Assembly: GCA_900547315.1 (NCBI GenBank)
Contig: URGI01000003.1
Span: 1 to 46,587, forward strand
Direction: 5' to 3'
Source: an uncultured Eubacteriales bacterium
GTDB lineage: Bacteria > Bacillota > Clostridia > Oscillospirales > Oscillospiraceae
Length of the DNA: 46,587 nucleotides
Position numbers and translations under genes: made by a program. The first letter of the stretch is position 1. Every line of letters starts with the position of its first letter. The notes beneath the pieces were generated by a model, which did no database searches, was not told the origin of the DNA, and worked only from the letters and a program-made list of their open reading frames with translations. Positions 1 through 8,958 of the stretch are shown here, piece after piece.

Positions 1-308
1 AAGAGGAGAAAGGCGGGCAGCACGATAAAAAAATAATGCTCCGCGAGGTCGGGCGGCTCGAAGCGTCGCTGAAGGCCGCGCCGACGGAGAAAAAGCTCGT
101 CTTTCTGCATTATCCGCCGATTTTTCAGAAATATGAGTGCCCAGAGATCCTGCGCCTGCTCAAGGAGCACGAGGTCAGGCTGTGCTGCTATGGGCATATC
201 CACGGCAAGGGCTGCGCCGCTGCCTTCAACGGCTGGCGCGGCGGGACGGAATATAAGCTCGTCTCCGCAGACTGGGTGGATTTCACGCCGGTAAAGATAA
301 TAGAATGA
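1..308 (+). CDS. metallophosphoesterase, 3' fragment
   Basis: This is the C-terminal end of a gene cut by the left edge; the frame is open from base 3, so the ATG at 36 is probably internal. The visible ~100 residues include 'FLHYPPIF' and 'CYGHIHGKG', which match the late His motifs of calcineurin-like phosphoesterases (the GHxH metal-binding motif). The catalytic N-terminal half lies outside the window. It ends at TGA 306-308, directly before a shared terminator. The substrate cannot be inferred. Confidence 0.75.
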   Translation, partial: EEKGGQHDKKIMLREVGRLEASLKAAPTEKKLVFLHYPPIFQKYECPEILRLLKEHEVRLCCYGHIHGKGCAAAFNGWRGGTEYKLVSADWVDFTPVKIIE

Positions 309-309
309 A

Positions 310-338
310 AAGAAGTCCTGATTTTATCAGGACTTCTT
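310..338. terminator. bidirectional terminator between convergent genes
   Basis: A perfect 12-bp inverted repeat (310-321 with 327-338) encloses a 5-nt loop. It lies between the plus-strand phosphoesterase gene and the minus-strand VanZ-like gene, and the stop codon of the latter (327-329) is inside the stem. Short T-rich stretches follow on both strands. Confidence 0.8.
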
Positions 339-803
339 GCTTTTGCGCGTATCGAAAAGCTTCCACACCGCGTATCCGAGCGCGGAGCCGATGAGATTCA
401 GTATCAGATCGTCAATATCGCAGCTGCCGCGCAGCGTGACGAGCTGGAGCAGCTCTATGCAGACGATGACCGCGGCGGCGGTGAGGAGGAAGCGCCAGAA
501 TCTGCGCTGCCTGTCAAAAAGACATGGCAGGAAAAAGCCGAATGGGATGAACGCGGCTACGTTGCCGCCGAGATTCAGATGCGCATACCGCAGCATGTGC
601 GGGTTCGGGTTGTGCTTTATCACGTATACGAAGCGGCGCATCGTATCGAGCGGGACGAGGTTCAGGTTCATTTTAAGCTGCTCGATGTAGCCGCCGCCGA
701 CGTAGCGGCTGCTGCGGGCAAACAGAAGCAGCAGCATCGCCGCGCAGTATATTATAAAAAGAATGAAAAGCGCGCGCCGCGCTTTGCCTGACTTTGGTTT
801 CAT
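327..803 (-). CDS. VanZ-like family membrane protein
   Basis: The 158-residue protein has four hydrophobic segments (about residues 10-28, 83-97, 103-122 and 132-148). It carries the VanZ-like signature: 'NLGGNVAAFIPFGFFLP', then 'ELLQL' and 'CDIDDLILNLIGSALGY' near the C-terminus. VanZ proteins are integral membrane proteins; the founding member gives low-level teicoplanin resistance, but most chromosomal homologues have no known job. The start ATG (803-801) follows AAGGAG at a 7-nt spacing. The gene diverges from tig and has its own promoter. There is no van cluster nearby, so I do not infer resistance. Confidence 0.85.
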   Translation of the reverse strand: MKPKSGKARRALFILFIIYCAAMLLLLFARSSRYVGGGYIEQLKMNLNLVPLDTMRRFVYVIKHNPNPHMLRYAHLNLGGNVAAFIPFGFFLPCLFDRQRRFWRFLLTAAAVIVCIELLQLVTLRGSCDIDDLILNLIGSALGYAVWKLFDTRKSKKS

Positions 804-832
804 GGGTGTCTCCTTAGTAGTCGCTGGGCTGC

Positions 833-861
833 ATTATAGCACATTGCCGCCCGCTTTTCAA
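833..861 (-). promoter_or_regulatory. sigma-A promoter for the VanZ-like gene
   Basis: On the minus strand TTGAAA (861-856) is followed after 17 bp by TATAAT (838-833), with an extended TGC directly before the -10. It points at the VanZ-like gene starting at 803. Confidence 0.8.
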
Positions 862-866
862 TAAAT

Positions 867-882
867 GCGGGTCGAAACCCGC
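867..882. other. small hairpin between divergent promoters
   Basis: A 6-bp perfect stem (867-872 with 877-882) with a CGAA tetraloop sits between the divergent VanZ-like and tig promoters. It lies upstream of both predicted start sites, so it would act only as DNA, if at all. No function is assigned. Confidence 0.35.
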
Positions 883-941
883 CGGTGAACACGGCGCTCG
901 CTCAATAATGGAAAATCGAACGGAAATTTAATAATTTGTCA

Positions 942-970
942 TTGATTTTACAGGCAACATCTGATATCAT
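942..970 (+). promoter_or_regulatory. sigma-A promoter for the tig operon
   Basis: TTGATT (942-947), a 17-bp spacer and TATCAT (965-970) lie 42 bp before the tig start. An overlapping TTGTCA at 936-941 is a weaker alternative -35. I see no CIRCE or CtsR operator here, although clp and lon genes follow. Confidence 0.65.
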
Positions 971-1011
971 GTTAAGGCTTGTGTTATGCACATATAGAGG
1001 AGGAAATCTAA

Positions 1012-2349
1012 ATGATTGTCAAGAACGTAGAGAAAAAAGAAGATAACACCCTTACTTTTCAGGTCGAGTCCGACGCAGCCGAGTTTGAAGCTGCCGTCAA
1101 CGCCGCATATCTGAAGAATAAGCACAGCATAAATATCCCCGGTTTCCGCAAGGGCAAGGCTCCCCGCGCAGTCGTCGAAGGCATGTACGGCGCAGAGGTG
1201 TTCTATCAGGACGCTATGGACGAGCTGGCTCCCAAGGCTTTCGAGCAGGGCGTGACCGAGAACGACGTCAAGTTCGTCGGTGCCCCCTCCATCGTTGACG
1301 TCAACGTCACCGATGACAAGACCGTCGCTTACACCTTCTCCGTCACCCTCTACCCCGAGGTCACTCTCGGCCAGTACAAGGGCCTGAGCGCCGAGCGCTA
1401 CCCCGCAGAGGTAGACGAGGACGAGATCGGCTACGAGCTCGAAGCTGCCCGCAAGCGCAACTCCCGCAAGGTAGACGTTGAGCGCGAGGCTCAGATGGGC
1501 GACGTCGCCAACATCGACTTCGACGGTTATCTGAACGGCGAGCGTTTCGACGGCGGCAAGGCCGAGGCATATGACCTTGAGCTTGGCTCCGGCTCCTTCG
1601 TCCCCGGCTTCGAGGAACAGATTGTCGGCATGAACATCGGCGACGAGAAGGACATCGACATCACCTTCCCCGAAAACTACGCTCCCGAACTCGCCGGCAA
1701 GGCCGTCGTGTTCAAGATCAAGCTCAACAACCTCTCCGTCAACGAGCTGCCTGAACTGGACGACGAGTTTGCAAAGGACAACGGCTTCGACACTCTCGAC
1801 GAGTACAAGGCCGACGTCAAGGCAGACCTTGAGAAGCGCAAGACCGAGCAGCGCGACGGCGAGGTCCGCGCAGACCTCATGCACAAGGCCATCGAGAACA
1901 TGACCGTTGCGGTTCCCGAGGTCATGGTCAAGGAGAAGGCCGAGGAGATCATCCGCAACTACGCAAGAAACTTCGGCGTGACCGATAACTCCATCCCCAT
2001 GGACAAGCTCTGCGAGATGCTGGGTCTGAACGAGGAAGCCATGAAGACCTCCATCATGCCCGCAGCAGAGGCTCAGGTCAAGAACGACCTTCTGCTTGAG
2101 GCGATCGTCGCTGCAGAGGGCTTCGCTCCCACCGAGGAAGAGACCGAAGAGTATATCGCAAAGACCGCTGAGAAGCTCGGCGCAAAGGCCGAGGAGCTCA
2201 AGCAGTACTTCGGCGTTGACTTCATCGCCGAGGAGCAGAAGAAGGAGATGGCCTCCAACATCATCTTCGACACCGCCATCATCACCGAAGCCGCTCCCGA
2301 GGAGAAGGCAGAGGAGAAGGCCGAAGAGACCGAAAAAGAGGCTGAATAA
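1012..2349 (+). CDS. tig: trigger factor, ribosome-bound chaperone
   Basis: The 445-residue protein has the usual length and three-domain order. The N-terminal ribosome-binding domain carries the signature loop 'GFRKGKAPR' at residues 44-52, which contacts ribosomal protein L23 at the exit tunnel. An FKBP-type prolyl isomerase domain spans about residues 150-240 ('GDVANIDFDGYLNGERFDGG', 'GFEEQIVGM'). The helical chaperone body forms the rest and ends in an acidic Glu/Ala tail. It folds nascent chains in the cytoplasm. AGAGGAGG at 996-1003 lies 8 nt before the ATG. It is first in an operon with clpP, clpX, lon and engB. Confidence 0.97.
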   Translation: MIVKNVEKKEDNTLTFQVESDAAEFEAAVNAAYLKNKHSINIPGFRKGKAPRAVVEGMYGAEVFYQDAMDELAPKAFEQGVTENDVKFVGAPSIVDVNVTDDKTVAYTFSVTLYPEVTLGQYKGLSAERYPAEVDEDEIGYELEAARKRNSRKVDVEREAQMGDVANIDFDGYLNGERFDGGKAEAYDLELGSGSFVPGFEEQIVGMNIGDEKDIDITFPENYAPELAGKAVVFKIKLNNLSVNELPELDDEFAKDNGFDTLDEYKADVKADLEKRKTEQRDGEVRADLMHKAIENMTVAVPEVMVKEKAEEIIRNYARNFGVTDNSIPMDKLCEMLGLNEEAMKTSIMPAAEAQVKNDLLLEAIVAAEGFAPTEEETEEYIAKTAEKLGAKAEELKQYFGVDFIAEEQKKEMASNIIFDTAIITEAAPEEKAEEKAEETEKEAE

Positions 2350-2410
2350 TTATTCCGGGTTAAGGATATGCTCTCTTGGATACTGATATTTTAAAGGAGA
2401 GTCAAATACA

Positions 2411-2992
2411 ATGAGTTTAGTTCCATATGTAGTCGAGCAGACCAGCCGCGGCGAGCGCTCGTACGATATCTTTTCAAGACTTCTCAACGACCGCATCATC
2501 ATGCTTTCCGAAGAAGTCAACGACACCACCGCGAGCCTGATCGTTGCGCAGCTTCTGTATCTTGAAGCGCAGGATCCCGATAAGGACATCCAGTTCTATA
2601 TAAACAGCCCCGGCGGCAGCGTTACCTCCGGCCTCGCCATATATGACACGATGCAGTACATCAAGCCTGATGTTTCCACCATCTGCATCGGCATGGCGGC
2701 TTCGATGGGTGCGTTCCTGCTCTCGTCCGGCGCGAAGGGGAAGCGCATCGCCCTGCCCAATGCCGAGATCATGATCCACCAGCCCTCCGGCGGCAGCCAG
2801 GGTCAGTGCACCGATATCCAGATACAGGCTGAGCAGATTCTGAAGATCAAGAAGCGTCTCAACTCCATCCTCGCCGAGAACACCGGCAAGGACATCGAGA
2901 CCATTGAGCGCGACTGCGAGCGCGACCACTTTATGACCGCCGAGGAAGCCCAGACCTACGGCATTATTGACAAGGTCATTTACAAGCGCTGA
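2411..2992 (+). CDS. clpP: ATP-dependent Clp protease proteolytic subunit
   Basis: The 193-residue serine protease subunit forms the double-heptamer barrel that degrades proteins fed in by ClpX. The full catalytic triad is visible: Ser98 in 'GMAASMGA', His123 in 'IMIHQPSGG' and Asp172 in the C-terminal third. The N-terminus 'LVPYVVEQTSRGERSYDI' is typical of mature ClpP and shows no long propeptide. AAAGGAG (2393-2399) precedes the ATG. It sits 61 bp after tig and before clpX, the tig-clpP-clpX-lon order of proteobacteria; Bacillus keeps clpP elsewhere. Confidence 0.98.
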   Translation: MSLVPYVVEQTSRGERSYDIFSRLLNDRIIMLSEEVNDTTASLIVAQLLYLEAQDPDKDIQFYINSPGGSVTSGLAIYDTMQYIKPDVSTICIGMAASMGAFLLSSGAKGKRIALPNAEIMIHQPSGGSQGQCTDIQIQAEQILKIKKRLNSILAENTGKDIETIERDCERDHFMTAEEAQTYGIIDKVIYKR

Positions 2993-3005
2993 TATTTGCA
3001 ACACG

Positions 3006-3033
3006 GATTGGGGGGACGCAGGTTCCCCCAATC
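3006..3033 (+). other. stem-loop between clpP and clpX
   Basis: A G-rich/C-rich inverted repeat (3006-3016 with 3023-3033; 9 Watson-Crick pairs plus a G-T and an A-T pair) has a 6-nt loop. The bases that follow (TATATATC) are not a proper U-tract, so full termination is unlikely. It may be an RNA processing or stabilising site, or a partial attenuator that lowers clpX relative to clpP. Confidence 0.6.
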
Positions 3034-3079
3034 TATATATCAGCGTATCAACGCCATTATCGGCGGAACGGAGAAGAAT

Positions 3080-4333
3080 ATGGCAAAGAATGAAGACAGA
3101 AGAAGCATAAGATGCTCGTTTTGCGGCAAGCCGCAGTCGCTGGTAAACCGTCTTATCGCGGGCAACGGTAGCTATATCTGCGATGACTGCGTGCGTATGT
3201 GCATGCAGATCGTCGATGACGACCCGATGACCGACACGCCCGTGGAGGGCTTTGACGGCCTCCCGCTCGTGTTCGAAAAGCTGCCCAAGCCCATGCAGAT
3301 AAAGGCGGGGCTTGATGAATATGTTATTGGCCAGAACCGCGCGAAAAAGGTTTTGAGCGTCGCCGTTTATAATCACTATAAGCGTATTCTGCACGGCGGC
3401 AAGGACGATGTGGAGCTTCAGAAGAGCAATATCCTGCTCATCGGCCCCACCGGCAGCGGCAAAACGCTCTTTGCCCAGACCATGGCCAAGATGCTGGATG
3501 TGCCGTTTGCCATCGCGGACGCTACCACGCTCACCGAGGCGGGCTACGTCGGCGAGGACGTTGAGAACGTCATCCTCAAGCTTCTGCAGGCGGCGGATTT
3601 CAACGTCGAGCGCGCACAGCGCGGCATAATTTACATCGACGAGATAGACAAGATCGCCCGCAAGAGCGAGAATACCTCAATTACGCGCGACGTCTCCGGC
3701 GAGGGCGTGCAGCAGGCGCTGCTCAAGCTCCTCGAGGGAACGATAGCGAATGTCCCGCCGCAGGGCGGACGCAAGCACCCGCATCAGGAATTCATCCATG
3801 TCGATACGACGAATATCCTCTTTATCTGCGGCGGCGCGTTTGACGGGCTTGACAAGATAATCGAGAAGCGCACCGATAAGATGTCGATGGGTTTCGGCGC
3901 GGATATCCAGAGCGGGCGCGACCGTGACGTCGGCGAGCTTCTCGGCCAGGTGCAGCAGCACGATCTGCTGAAGTTCGGCATCATACCGGAGCTTATAGGT
4001 CGTCTGCCTGTCGTAGCGTCGCTGGATTCCCTGAAGCGGGACGACCTCGTCCGCATCCTGACCGAGCCGAAAAACTCCATGGCAAAGCAGTACAAGGCGC
4101 TGATGGACTACGACGGCGTCGAGCTGGAGTTTGCCCCCGGCGCGCTTGAGGCCGTGGCGGATAAGGCCATAGAGATGAAGATAGGCGCGCGCGGCCTGCG
4201 CAGCGTCATGGAGGGCGTCATGACGGATGTGATGTACACCGTCCCGTCCGACAGTACGGTGAGCAAGGTCGTTATAACCGCGGACTGCGTGAAAAACGGC
4301 ACCGCGCCAGAGATAATTCACGCTGCCCACTGA
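3080..4333 (+). CDS. clpX: ATP-dependent Clp protease ATP-binding subunit ClpX
   Basis: The 417-residue AAA+ unfoldase recognises substrates and threads them into ClpP. An N-terminal C4 zinc-binding domain uses Cys12, Cys15, Cys34 and Cys37. Walker A 'GPTGSGKT' is at 122-129, the pore loop 'GYVG' at 155-158 and Walker B 'IIYIDEID' at 183-190; a sensor-2 'GARGLRS' is near the C-terminus. I chose ATG 3080 because GGAG (3070-3073) precedes it at 6 nt and the zinc domain begins there. An in-frame upstream start at 2996 would add 28 unconserved residues across the intergenic hairpin. Confidence 0.97.
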   Translation: MAKNEDRRSIRCSFCGKPQSLVNRLIAGNGSYICDDCVRMCMQIVDDDPMTDTPVEGFDGLPLVFEKLPKPMQIKAGLDEYVIGQNRAKKVLSVAVYNHYKRILHGGKDDVELQKSNILLIGPTGSGKTLFAQTMAKMLDVPFAIADATTLTEAGYVGEDVENVILKLLQAADFNVERAQRGIIYIDEIDKIARKSENTSITRDVSGEGVQQALLKLLEGTIANVPPQGGRKHPHQEFIHVDTTNILFICGGAFDGLDKIIEKRTDKMSMGFGADIQSGRDRDVGELLGQVQQHDLLKFGIIPELIGRLPVVASLDSLKRDDLVRILTEPKNSMAKQYKALMDYDGVELEFAPGALEAVADKAIEMKIGARGLRSVMEGVMTDVMYTVPSDSTVSKVVITADCVKNGTAPEIIHAAH

Positions 4334-4361
4334 TTTTTACCCACTCCGGAAAGGAGAAACT

Positions 4362-6758
4362 ATGAGCGAAACATACACCAGAACCGAAAAATTGCCGATG
4401 ATAGCCCTGCGCGGGCTTACCATGTTCCCCGACGTGATCCTTACCTTTGACGTCGAGCGTGAGCCTTCGCTCCGCGCGCTGGAAATGTCCGTGATCGGGA
4501 ACAGGGATATTTTTCTCGTGGCGCAGAAAAATGTCGCGGTAGACGTTCCGGAAGAAAAAGATATGTATTCCGTCGGCGTCGTCTGCCGCGTAAAGCAGCA
4601 GATCCGCCAGCCGCAGAGCAGCATCCGCCGCGTGACGGTGGAGGGGCTTTATCGTGCGCGGGCGGAGCATATGGTACTGACCGGCAGGGCGTATACCGCC
4701 GATGTGACGCCTCTGCCCGACAAGGAGGAGCGCGTCAGCGAGGATCGCATTGTTGCGCTTGTCCGCAGCTGCTTCTCGATGTATCACGACTATCTGTCCG
4801 AGAATCCCGAAGCCATGACCGAACAGCTCATAAGTGTGCTCTCGGTCAACGAGCCGGGCGGCGTCGCAAATCACATAGCGCACAATGTGAACCTGAATTA
4901 TGACGAAAAACAGAGCCTGCTCGAAGAGCTGTACCCCAGCAGACGGCTCGTCCGGCTCGGCAAGATCCTGCGCCGCGAGCTGAACATTCTCCAGCTTGAG
5001 AGGGAACTGGCCGACGCAACGCAGGAGCAGATGAACCAGAACCAGCGCGAGTACTATCTACGCGAGGAGATGAAGATAATTCAGGCGGAGCTCGGCGAGG
5101 ACGGGCAGACGGACGATATCGGCGAATACCGCCGGAAAATCAGCGCGCTTGCCGCGCCCGACGAGATCAAGGAGAAGCTCAATAAGGAGCTGTCGCGCCT
5201 GATGAAGCAGCCCTTCGGCTCGTCCGAGGCGGCAGTCCTGCGCGGCTATCTCGATACCTGCCTTGAGCTGCCGTGGGGCAAGAAGACCACGGAGACCATC
5301 GACCTTGAAAAAGCCAGAAAGCTCCTCGACGATGAGCACTTCGGCCTTGAGAAGGTCAAGGATCGCGTCATAGAATACCTTGCCGTCAAGAAGCTCAGCC
5401 CGAATATCAAGGGTGGCCTTATCTGCCTTGTCGGCCCTCCGGGCACCGGCAAGACCAGCATCGCCATGAGCATCGCCAAGGCGGTGAACCGCAAGCTCGT
5501 GCGCGTATCTCTCGGCGGTGTGCATGACGAGGCCGAGATACGCGGCCACCGCAAGACCTACATAGGCTCCATGCCCGGCCGCATCATAAACGGCATCATT
5601 CAGGCCAAGAGCTGCAACCCGCTCATGGTGCTTGACGAAATAGACAAGCTTGGCTCCGACTATCGGGGCGACCCGTCGGCGGCGCTGCTCGAAGCGCTCG
5701 ACGGCGAGCAGAACTCCACATTTCGGGATAATTTCCTTGAGATACCCTTCGACCTGTCCGAGGTGTTCTTCATCACCACCGCGAACACGCTTGACACCAT
5801 ACCCGGAGCGCTGCTCGACCGTATGGAGATCATACAGCTTGCAAGCTACACCGATGAGGAGAAGCTTCAGATAGCGAAGCGCCACCTTCTGCCGAAGCAG
5901 CGCAAGAAGCACGGGCTGCGCGCAAACCAGCTCCGCGTCAGCGACGAAGCGCTGCGTGAGATCATCCGGTCGTATACGCGCGAATCCGGCGTACGTACGC
6001 TTGAACGCGAGATAGCACGGCTCTGCCGCCGCGCTGCCTGCGATATTGCCGAGGAAAAGTGCAAGGGCGTCAGCGTCAAGGCCGGTGGGCTGGAACCGCT
6101 GATGGGGCCTGCAAAGTTCAAGCCAGAGCACCTGCGCGTGCGCGACGAGGTCGGTCTCGTGCGCGGTCTTGCGTATACATCCGTCGGCGGCGAGGTGCTG
6201 GACGTTGAGGTCGCAGTGGTTGACGGCAGCGGCAGACTGGAGCTTACCGGCAACCTCGGAGACGTGATGAAGGAATCCGCCCGCGCCGCGATGACCTATA
6301 TCAGGAGCCGCGCAGGTGTGCTCGGCATAGAGCATGATTTTTATAAGACCAAGGATATACATATCCACTTTCCGGAGGGCGCCGTTCCCAAGGACGGACC
6401 GTCCGCCGGCATCACCGTGACCATTGCGCTCATCTCCGCGCTGACCGGCGCGCCGGTGCGCCATGACGTTGCGATGACGGGCGAGATAACGCTGCGCGGC
6501 AGAGTGCTTCCGATAGGCGGCCTGCGCGAAAAGACGATGGCGGCCATGCGCGCAGGAGTCAAGACCGTTATCATCCCTGCCGACAACGAAGCGGATCTTG
6601 AGAACGTTGACCAGACAGTGCGCCGTGCGCTCGAGTTTGTCCCGACGGATCACGTCGATAAGGTTCTGGACGTCGCGCTCATACGCGGTGCGGAGAACAG
6701 CGCGTTCTGCCCGCCGCAGCTTGTCGGCGTCGGCGCCGGCAGCGCTGTCAGACAGTAG
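4362..6758 (+). CDS. lon: Lon protease, AAA+ serine peptidase
   Basis: This 798-residue cytoplasmic protease has the LonA layout. The N-terminal LON substrate-binding domain covers about residues 10-200, a coiled-coil region follows, the AAA+ module has Walker A 'GPPGTGKT' at 358-365 and Walker B 'LMVLDEIDKL', and the C-terminal peptidase domain has the Ser-Lys dyad Ser681 ('KDGPSAGIT') and Lys724 ('REKTMAAMRAG'). The dyad spacing of 43 matches E. coli Lon. It degrades misfolded and regulatory proteins. AAAGGAG precedes the ATG. It lies 28 bp after clpX and 7 bp before engB, so it is co-transcribed. Confidence 0.97.
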   Translation: MSETYTRTEKLPMIALRGLTMFPDVILTFDVEREPSLRALEMSVIGNRDIFLVAQKNVAVDVPEEKDMYSVGVVCRVKQQIRQPQSSIRRVTVEGLYRARAEHMVLTGRAYTADVTPLPDKEERVSEDRIVALVRSCFSMYHDYLSENPEAMTEQLISVLSVNEPGGVANHIAHNVNLNYDEKQSLLEELYPSRRLVRLGKILRRELNILQLERELADATQEQMNQNQREYYLREEMKIIQAELGEDGQTDDIGEYRRKISALAAPDEIKEKLNKELSRLMKQPFGSSEAAVLRGYLDTCLELPWGKKTTETIDLEKARKLLDDEHFGLEKVKDRVIEYLAVKKLSPNIKGGLICLVGPPGTGKTSIAMSIAKAVNRKLVRVSLGGVHDEAEIRGHRKTYIGSMPGRIINGIIQAKSCNPLMVLDEIDKLGSDYRGDPSAALLEALDGEQNSTFRDNFLEIPFDLSEVFFITTANTLDTIPGALLDRMEIIQLASYTDEEKLQIAKRHLLPKQRKKHGLRANQLRVSDEALREIIRSYTRESGVRTLEREIARLCRRAACDIAEEKCKGVSVKAGGLEPLMGPAKFKPEHLRVRDEVGLVRGLAYTSVGGEVLDVEVAVVDGSGRLELTGNLGDVMKESARAAMTYIRSRAGVLGIEHDFYKTKDIHIHFPEGAVPKDGPSAGITVTIALISALTGAPVRHDVAMTGEITLRGRVLPIGGLREKTMAAMRAGVKTVIIPADNEADLENVDQTVRRALEFVPTDHVDKVLDVALIRGAENSAFCPPQLVGVGAGSAVRQ

Positions 6759-6765
6759 GTGACAC

Positions 6766-7356
<591 letters not shown>

Positions 7357-7367
7357 TTCGCGCTCGT

Positions 7368-7409
7368 GAGGACGGAAATATTTCTTAAGCCTGAAATATT
7401 TCCGTCCTC
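7368..7409 (+). terminator. hairpin terminator after engB
   Basis: A perfect 17-bp inverted repeat (7368-7384 with 7393-7409) with an 8-nt loop ends the tig-engB operon. The following T content is modest. The next gene's promoter starts only a few bases further on. Confidence 0.7.
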
Positions 7410-7412
7410 TAC

Positions 7413-7441
7413 TTGTCATTTGCATATATTTTTGTTAAAAT
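7413..7441 (+). promoter_or_regulatory. sigma-A promoter for the site-2 protease/scpAB operon
   Basis: TTGTCA (7413-7418), a 17-bp spacer and TAAAAT (7436-7441) lie just after the engB terminator. The predicted start site near 7448 leaves a leader of only about 10-20 nt before the coding region, so the TTG at 7413 cannot be the start codon. Confidence 0.7.
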
Positions 7442-7457
7442 AAAGAGAAAACCGGAG

Positions 7458-8156
7458 GTGGACAAGATTAACGCACTTAAATCCATTTGGGACGGCTTTG
7501 ATTTCACATACCTGCTCAATATACTTCTCAGCGTCATACCCGCGCTCGTCTGCATCACGCTCCATGAACTGAGCCACGGCTTCGTGGCCTATAAGTTGGG
7601 CGACGATACGGCAAAGAACGCCGGACGCCTGACGCTCAACCCCATAAAGCACCTTGACATCATGGGTCTTATAATGATGGTCGTGTTCCACTTCGGCTGG
7701 GCAAAGCCAGTGCCGGTGAATATGTATAAATTCAAAGACCCGAAGCGCGGCATGGCCATAACTGCGCTTGCAGGCCCTGTCAGCAATATCCTGATAACAA
7801 TAGTTTTCCTGTTCATATATGGACTTTTGTATATCCCGCTCCAACTCAGCGCCGTCGGGCAGTACATCCTGCAGATGATAATGATAACGGCGTATATAAG
7901 CCTCGGCCTCGCCGTGTTCAACTTAATTCCCGTTCCGCCGCTGGACGGCTCGAAGGTGCTGTTCTCATTGATGAGCGATGAAAAGTATTATAAACTCATG
8001 CGCTATGAGCGCTACGGCACAATAATTATGATCCTCCTTGTCGCTACCGGCGTCCTCGGCAAGCCGCTGGATACTGCGGTCGAGTGGCTGTATAACGCGC
8101 TCATCCCGATCGCGCAGGCCGGCTGCGATATTATCTATAATCTGTTTTATTCCTGA
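7458..8156 (+). CDS. site-2 protease family (M50) membrane zinc peptidase
   Basis: This polytopic membrane metalloprotease has 'HELSH' (residues 36-40, the HExxH zinc site) in its first membrane segment and a late 'NLIPVPPLDGSKVLF' (the NxxPxxxxDG motif with the third zinc ligand) in a later one. 'GWAKPVPVN' is typical of the compact YwhC-type M50B group, which lacks a PDZ domain. The substrate is unknown. GTG 7458 is the in-frame start chosen, giving 232 residues, but GGAGG overlaps it. An ATT at 7467 sits at a better distance from GGAGGTG (7454-7460). It leads the operon with scpA and scpB. Confidence 0.85.
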   Translation: MDKINALKSIWDGFDFTYLLNILLSVIPALVCITLHELSHGFVAYKLGDDTAKNAGRLTLNPIKHLDIMGLIMMVVFHFGWAKPVPVNMYKFKDPKRGMAITALAGPVSNILITIVFLFIYGLLYIPLQLSAVGQYILQMIMITAYISLGLAVFNLIPVPPLDGSKVLFSLMSDEKYYKLMRYERYGTIIMILLVATGVLGKPLDTAVEWLYNALIPIAQAGCDIIYNLFYS

Positions 8157-8171
8157 TAAGTGGGTCGATAA

Positions 8172-8954
8172 ATGGAAAATCCAAGCTTTTATCTTGAGGG
8201 CGTCGTACGCGAAAAAAACGAGCTTCAGTACTTCGAGGGGCCACTGAGCCTTATTCTGATGCTGCTGTCAAAAAATAAGATCGAGATACGCGACATCAAA
8301 ATCTCCGAGATACTCGACCAGTATCTCGAATATCTTGACCAGATGCAGAAGCTCGACCTTGAGATCGCCAGCGAGTTCGTGCAGATGGCGTCGCACCTTT
8401 TGTATATCAAGACGAAAACGCTGCTCACGCAGGAGGAAGAGGTATCCGAGCTCGAAGTTCTCATCGCCTCTCTGGAGCAGCTCAAGAGCAGGGACACTCT
8501 GAGCGCAGTAAAGCAGGTGATCCCGCAGCTCAAGGAGGCGTCGGAGCTCGGCCTGCTGTACTTTTCCAAGCTGCCGGAGCCGCTGCCGAAGACCTCTAAG
8601 GAATACGAATACCGGCATGAGCCGGTCGACCTGCTGAAGGCGCTTTCAAACATATACTCCCGCGGCGGCCGCATGGCGGAGCCGGAGGAGCTGACGCAGG
8701 CGGTGCCGAAGCGTATAGTTTACAGCGTGCGCGACAAGAGCCGCCAGATAATCGATCTGCTGCGCAGAGGCAGCGTGTATCTGACGGAGCTGTATTCCAC
8801 CTGCCGCAGCCGCAGCGAGGTCGTTGCGACTTTCATCTCCGTGCTGGAGCTTTGCAGCATGGGCAGCATCCACATTGACCGCGCGGACGAGGGCTACTCC
8901 CTGAGCTTCACGGGCGGCGACGTGGACGAGATAATCGAAAAGATAGTTGAGTGA
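8172..8954 (+). CDS. scpA: segregation and condensation protein A (kleisin)
   Basis: The 260-residue protein is the kleisin subunit of the bacterial Smc-ScpAB condensin, which compacts and segregates the chromosome. The N-terminal 'FEGPLSLILMLLSKNKIEIRDI' matches the ScpA signature for Smc neck binding. The middle region is acidic and helical, and the C-terminal part ('LLRRGSVYLTELYSTCRSRSEVVATFISVLEL') is the winged helix that binds the Smc head. It lies 15 bp after the protease gene and 4 bp before scpB. smc itself is not in the window. Confidence 0.95.
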   Translation: MENPSFYLEGVVREKNELQYFEGPLSLILMLLSKNKIEIRDIKISEILDQYLEYLDQMQKLDLEIASEFVQMASHLLYIKTKTLLTQEEEVSELEVLIASLEQLKSRDTLSAVKQVIPQLKEASELGLLYFSKLPEPLPKTSKEYEYRHEPVDLLKALSNIYSRGGRMAEPEELTQAVPKRIVYSVRDKSRQIIDLLRRGSVYLTELYSTCRSRSEVVATFISVLELCSMGSIHIDRADEGYSLSFTGGDVDEIIEKIVE

Positions 8955-8958
8955 ATTT

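Noticed and set aside
327..803. Glycopeptide resistance from the VanZ-like gene
   Set aside because: No vanA/B-type ligase, vanH, vanX or vanRS genes are nearby; VanZ-like proteins are widespread outside resistance clusters.
967..1884. 305-codon minus-strand open frame opposite tig
   Set aside because: It is an antisense shadow that runs over the tig promoter and start. The protein has no motif.
2996..3079. N-terminal extension of ClpX from an upstream in-frame start
   Set aside because: It would be translated through the intergenic hairpin and lacks family likeness; the zinc domain starts right after ATG 3080.
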